Source of the DNA: Riptortus pedestris
Lineage: Eukaryota; Arthropoda; Insecta; Hemiptera; Alydidae
Assembly (NCBI GenBank): GCA_019009955.1
Contig: CM032228.1
Span: 254,784,001 to 254,848,000, forward strand
DNA: 64,000 nucleotides
Direction: 5' to 3'
Under the pieces are notes generated by a model. The model ran no database searches. It saw only the letters and a program-made list of their open reading frames with translations, and was not told the DNA's origin. Shown one piece after another: positions 59,266-64,000 of the stretch (its first letter is position 1; every line of letters starts with the position of its first letter). The position numbers and the translations under genes were made by a program.

Positions 59266-59649
59266 CTAGCCTTGGTGGGACTAGGAATTTTATTATTATA
59301 GAAATGTTTATTAACAAACGTATAGGAAACTCAAGTGAATGTCTGTTAAGCCGTTGCTCGGAAAGAGCGACCATAAATGTATTTATTAGAATGATAAATA
59401 TGTTAATTCCTGTTGTAGGTGTTATGGATTATTTAGATACCGTTATCAGTAATTTGGTGACTACAGTCCTTCCAGCCCACGCGGCGGTCCTATTGTTCTT
59501 GGTCACGCTTCCAGCTAGTTCTCAACAACCCATTCGCCATGTACATCCCAAACAATGTCGCTAAACATGTTATTAGGCTCGTTGCCTCAAATATATATCC
59601 GGTGGGATTAATAACCCATTATTAATAAACCATACGATATATATTCAAA
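59266..59649. other. No gene recognised
   Basis: Includes an 86-residue plus frame (59304-59564) with no family signature; treated as chance. Confidence 0.4.
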
Positions 59650-60416
59650 AGTCCGTCACGCGGGGCCTGCGTCAACTAAGCAGAATTCCCTCCAGAAGTT
59701 TAACAATAGATAAATCTACATACTGGTAACACAACACCACCATGAGTATTAAGTGAATAAATACAAACGATACAATAAGAAACCTCCCGGTTAAACAGTT
59801 TTGCCAACTTCTTACCGGAAAGAAAAACAATTACTGTAGTATATCTGAATATAACGTATTAAGTTGATGGAAAACTATTTACTTTACATAGTACTGTAAT
59901 CTATAATGAATCAGAATAATTTTTATCTCAATCAATCAAATTTAAGTAGTCCAAAAACTTAAGAAGGGGGGGGTCACCAGAACATTTTTGCACGTATCTC
60001 GTATAATAAATGTCTTTAAAACAATATTTGGTATTTATGTTTCAAATGATGTAGTCTATTATACAACCAAGTATTGTTTATGTAACATAAGTAAAAGTGG
60101 GGGTTTGCTGAATGCTGAAAACTGAACAATGCAAATTTCTCGGTTACTAATCAAGATAGGGAATAAGTGTATATAACAATATTTGTAGTGCATGTACATT
60201 TTCTATAAGATTGATTCTATACAATTCTTCGATTCGACGTATAGTAATGGAGATATTTTGAATTTTCAAAATTCCCCCTCTAATATCCCCCTCCCCGTAG
60301 TCCGATTTTATCATTTAACGAACTTGATATTTCTTTGTGCATAAAACGATTAAATATCGAGTTTGGTGACGATTGAAGAGTAATTGCGACCACTAGAGCG
60401 ATAACACAAACACACA

Positions 60417-60466
<50 letters not shown>

Positions 60467-60607
60467 TCGTATAATATGAATGAATATGTAAATGTACGCA
60501 GTTTTGAACGGACCTCATTTTCGTCATCTTCTAGGTATGGTCGATGGACATTTGTGGAAATTTTTCGAAAATCGCTTCATGAGTACGACTTCAATAGCTG
60601 CTAAAAA
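59650..60607 (-). mobile_element. Family H element, about 960 bp
   Basis: AGTCCGTCACGCGGGGCCTG and AACTAAGCAGAATTCCC at the hairpin end. Third-type interior followed by first-type interior, TA run at 60419-60466, then GGTCGATGGACATTTGTGGA and a shortened 5' end (TCAATAGCTGCTAAAA). Confidence 0.75.
60419..60466. repeat. (TA)n microsatellite inside family H
   Basis: TA run at the fixed interior place of the element at 59650-60607. Confidence 0.95.
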
Positions 60608-60694
60608 ACGTACCTGTTTATATTCAAAATAAAAAGAAAATGTATTTACCAACATTTTGACACAAAAGATAAGCATATTAGCCGATTTCTATTT

Positions 60695-61070
60695 TAATAA
60701 AACCAGCTATTGAGGTTGTACTAATGACGCTCGATATATAAGCTGCTCAAACTAATGATCATGGTCGTTAACATCTGACATTGGACAGGAGAAGCGGGGA
60801 GGGAGGGGCTTAAGGGAGAATTTAGAAAATTCGAAATATCTCCGTTATCATATGTTAGATCGAAAACATTGTATATTAGCAATCTTATGGCAAATTTTAA
60901 TGTTCTATGATTGTTATATATGCTTTTTCATTATCTGGATTATTAACAGATATATTTGCATTTAGTTAGCATTTAATGCATTTATTAGTTTTCGGACTTC
61001 AGTAAACTATCATTCTTATTCATGTTATATTATCAATCACTTCAGTTATGAATTTCTTCAGAGCTTAAGT

Positions 61071-61146
<76 letters not shown>

Positions 61147-61225
61147 CAGAGATTGAGAGATAAAGAGAGAGATAGTTTTGAACGGTACTTAATTAAGTAA
61201 TTTCCCTTAATGAAAATCTGGATAA
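60695..61225. mobile_element. Family H pieces in both orientations around a TA/GA run
   Basis: 60703-61070 is plus-oriented (CCAGCTATTGAGGTTGTACT, AAATTCGAAATATCTCCGTT). TA at 61074-61124 passes into GA to 61146. 61168-61222 is a minus-oriented 5' end (TTTTGAACGG, TTTCCCTTAATGAAAATCTG). Confidence 0.55.
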
Positions 61226-61226
61226 A

Positions 61227-62077
61227 GGTCTGTCACGCGTAGGCTACTTAAGGTAAGCATATTTTCCACCAGCTAGAATGGGACGCTTCCCGTGTTGTCT
61301 CATCACTGTTTTTCTTGAAGAAAGAATCCTAAGCCAAGAGGCATTATAATGTATCTAGGACGTGAGGCGATTAGTGGCTCTGCTACAAAATGTATAAATC
61401 GGTAGAGTTGGAGCTGGGGTTAGCTGAAGGCTGAGTACAAATACCTCGCCTAATATTTGCTTTAGAGAAAACATGTCTAGAATAAATGTTGCAGAAAAAT
61501 GAAATATTGGATCAGGCTCGCAATAATGGAGATATTTAGGATTTTCGTTTCTACTTTTAAATTGAACCTCCACTCATACTATAAGCTTTTATATCATGAA
61601 TGACAAAGTTCTAAGCCTGAATAGTAAATATTGTTTACAATAGGCCTTTATTGTGTAAGAGACATGAAAATTTGATGTGTGGTGACGTCTCCACCAATTA
61701 AGATTTTACTTTCTCCTCTCGAAAATGTTCACTTGATCTATACCGTACCTGATGTTTAACGGTTTTAGGTTTGAAATCGGGTTAGTAATAAGGAGAGGAT
61801 TCGAAAATTCAAAATATCTCCGTTATAATAAGTCAGACCGGAAAATATCATAGTAGCGATCGTATGAAACTATTAATGGCCTACGATTGTTGTTCTATGA
61901 TTTTTTTCGTAACTTATTCGTAGTTTCTTGTTTTCAGTCTTCAGTAACCCCGCCCCTTTCTAATCTTGTGTTTTTTACATAGAAATGTAGAATATATGGT
62001 GAGATAAGATCAAAAAAATGTTATAGCAGTAAGTGGATAATCCGCTTAGCTTACGCAGCCCCCACGTGACGGACTTT
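61227..62077. mobile_element. Diverged family H pieces
   Basis: A minus-oriented start at 61227 (GGTCTGTCACGCGTAGG) and a plus-oriented 3' end at 62041-62077 (TCCGCTTAGCTTACGCAGCC, CGTGACGGACTTTA). The interior between is too diverged for firm limits. Confidence 0.5.
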
Positions 62078-62930
62078 ATTGGGTTAGGATCAAAATGCAA
62101 TTCTGATGAAATCCGAAAACGGACATTTTCGGAAGTTTTCGAAAGGACATCAATATTTGTTTAACAAGGAATAGTATATTTCATTACAAGGGCGGAAAGT
62201 GACTGTTTCCTATGCGAGATCGTTTTTTACAGCCGAGGCTGGAAATTAGATCGAGGCAAAAAATGCGAAATATAATTTAAACTCGTAATTATTAAGTATT
62301 ATCATATTAAATGATTTGTTTTGCATTCTGTAGTATCGATTATTTCTGAACAGCTGATTTAGAGCACTAACCCGATGCAAGTAACATAACAACATCAATA
62401 ACATATAACAACAACATATAACAAATTCAAACATTTACAACTCAACAATTTTAGTGGCTTCCTTCATTAAATTTTCTGGTATGCTCCCAGCCATTTTGTA
62501 TAAATAAAATGAGATGTAGCTGCGACAATCGATTAGTTGATAACAAATGACAACAATGTCACAAATTTGGATTTATACAGAACTCTTTTAAATGACATAA
62601 ACGAATTTTATAATAAAACTAAGTTAAATTAGTGTAATTATATTTTCTAATGATAAGTAATCGACCAATAATATCTTTAGTGCTTTAAAATAACTAAAAT
62701 ATAATTCGTTTTTCGAATAGAAACGCTAGCGTAACCTAGCGTTGGAAACTGTAACTTCATTAAAGGGAGGGAAAAGTATTATAAAAAGACCCACTTTCCA
62801 TACTTACATACGTTAGCGAAAGTAACTACTTTCAGATCAGAGTGATGTAAACATTATTAACGTATAATTTGTGTTTGTCTTTAATTGTGTTCTGAATAGA
62901 AATAAAAAATCGTTTGTGCCAACATATACA
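62078..62930. other. No feature recognised
   Basis: AT-rich with no open frame of interest on either strand. Confidence 0.45.
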
Positions 62931-62934
62931 AAGT

Positions 62935-63375
62935 GGAAAAGTCAGGAAGGTGCTGTATTAACTAAGCAGATTTGCCACATGCGTCACGTATATCCATCTA
63001 AGTCAAAACTTAAAAGTTCAATGAGGTCAATATATGGTATTTAGGCTTCATATAATATGCCTCATGATATAACAGCTTATTGTTAATATGATATGAATTG
63101 ACGAAATTCATTAAATAACGTCCTAAAATCCCACCCTTGCTAGAAAAGGGTGGTAACCTTTAAATAACCCGTCCCGATTAGTCTGAGTTGCAAAAAGTGG
63201 ACGCTAATAAATAAATAAATAAAACATATGATATGAGTAGGAGGAGGGGTTTACTGATGGCCGACAACTAAAAACTGCAAATATCTTGGTTCAAAATCAA
63301 GATAGTGAAAAACCGCGCATTACCATATTTGAGTACTTCAACATTTGATTCCCCGAAGAGAAATCTGCTAAAACA
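62935..63375 (-). mobile_element. Family H element, second interior type, interrupted by a SINE
   Basis: GGTGCTGTATTAACTAAGCA, GATTTGCCACATGCG at the hairpin end. TTGATTCCCCGAAGAGAAAT CTGCTAAAA at the other. Confidence 0.65.
63097..63225 (+). mobile_element. 5'-truncated SINE with 11-bp target duplications
   Basis: Flanked by ATATGATATGA at 63086-63096 and 63226-63236. Body has CCCACCCTTGCTAGAAAAGG and AACCCGTCCCGATTAGTC and ends in (AATA)n. Same family as 44183-44412. Confidence 0.8.
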
Positions 63376-63786
63376 AAATAATCATCAGCGCACGGCCGCT
63401 CCGATAGCTCCGAAAAATATTTATGAGAATCTCACATTTTATTATGGCGATCAGCTGGCGTTGAGTTGGCCAGCAATCTAGAGGGAGGTGACTAAGAGGC
63501 TGTGAGTCAGCTGTCCCCCTTGGAGTAGTAGGCAGCTGAGGCGACAGGGGGCGACACCAGCCCTCATTACTACCTCTATGCAAACCAGATATTTTTCAAA
63601 GCGTATCTCTCTGTCTCCCTCTCCCACTTCTTTAAAAGATCCTCCTTTCTTCTCTTTACTCCTTCGCCTTCCGCATTCCGCCCAGGCCGACTCATAATAA
63701 CACATTCAACCCTCACAACCCAGTCCCTATTATTATTTTATTTGGAAGAGGTAAATCTTGAAAGAACTTGAAAGAAAACCAAAACA
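63376..63786. other. No gene recognised
   Basis: Less AT-rich unique stretch. Two overlapping minus-strand frames (63368-63705) have no family signature. It could hold upstream HR4 regulatory or 5' untranslated sequence, but nothing in it proves that. Confidence 0.35.
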
Positions 63787-63789
63787 AAA

Positions 63790-63886
63790 AAGTCCTTGAC
63801 GGAGGGGCAACCTAAACTAAGCAGATTTCCCACGTACTGTTATAACAAACCAGTAATGTGATTCGACCACTTTCTCCACATATATT
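63790..63886 (-). mobile_element. Family H hairpin-end fragment
   Basis: AGTCCTTGACGGAGGGGCAA, CTAAGCAGATTTCCCACGT; interior lost. Confidence 0.6.
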
Positions 63887-64000
63887 AGCAGATTTTCCTT
63901 AAGGTAAATCATCTATTGAGGTCGTACTCATGCCACGAGTTTTAAAAGATTTTCACAAGTGCCCATTGACCAACTTAGGAGTTCATAATTATATATATAT
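63887..64000 (+). mobile_element. Family H 5' end, cut by the window edge
   Basis: AGCAGATTTTCCTTAAGGTA then ATCTATTGAGGTCGTACTC and a TA run at the window end, the fixed microsatellite site. Confidence 0.7.

Overview
This is animal nuclear DNA, almost certainly insect. It is AT-rich, full of microsatellites and decayed transposable elements, and carries one split gene on the minus strand with canonical GT...AG introns. There is no bacterial operon, CRISPR array, rRNA or functional tRNA gene. The exact insect cannot be named from sequence alone.

The gene is the ecdysone-pathway orphan nuclear receptor HR4 (NR6A/GCNF-related). Eleven coding exons were assembled by hand from 53423 down to the stop codon at 26900-26902, and every junction keeps the reading frame. 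They give a Pro/Gly/Ser-rich N-terminal part, a two-finger DNA-binding domain (exons at 51176-51482 and 39622-39770), a basic extension with NLYK/VKYKKHKK, and a ligand-binding domain ending in FYVPFLLNS. The DNA-binding domain is split inside its P-box by an 11.4 kb intron. A possible first coding exon lies at 57262-57347; it has a good start context and compatible phase, but this is inference.

The rest is repeats. Positions 1-3325 hold a dead RNase-H-bearing LINE. Positions 3326-16016 are a mosaic of one repeat family (called family A here) built from tandem units of about 297 bp, headed by TA microsatellites and a conserved CCCGG...CGGG head. From 12.4 kb to the end of the window a second family (family H) recurs about 30 times. 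It has an AGCAGATTTCCC arm at one end, a microsatellite at a fixed interior place, the inverted arm GGGAAATCTGCT near the other end, and then a short hairpin (ACGCAG-CCC-CTGCGT) followed by GACGGACTTTT. This is the layout of non-autonomous Helentrons (HINE/DINE-1-like elements), and the hairpin shows compensatory base changes between copies.

HR4 introns also hold a mariner (38340-39601, TA target duplication), a solo LTR (28970-29528, CTAT duplication), a hAT transposase relic, several LINE relics, a tRNA-derived SINE (one copy nested in family H with a 12-bp duplication), and a large inverted duplication of a LINE/family-H composite. Positions 18885-20715 hold a separate long-inverted-repeat element with a 55-bp minisatellite. 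Three insertions sit within about 20-35 bp of HR4 splice donors.

No new multi-gene system was found. The most distinctive signals are the family-H Helentron-like repeats and the crowding of insertions around HR4 exons.
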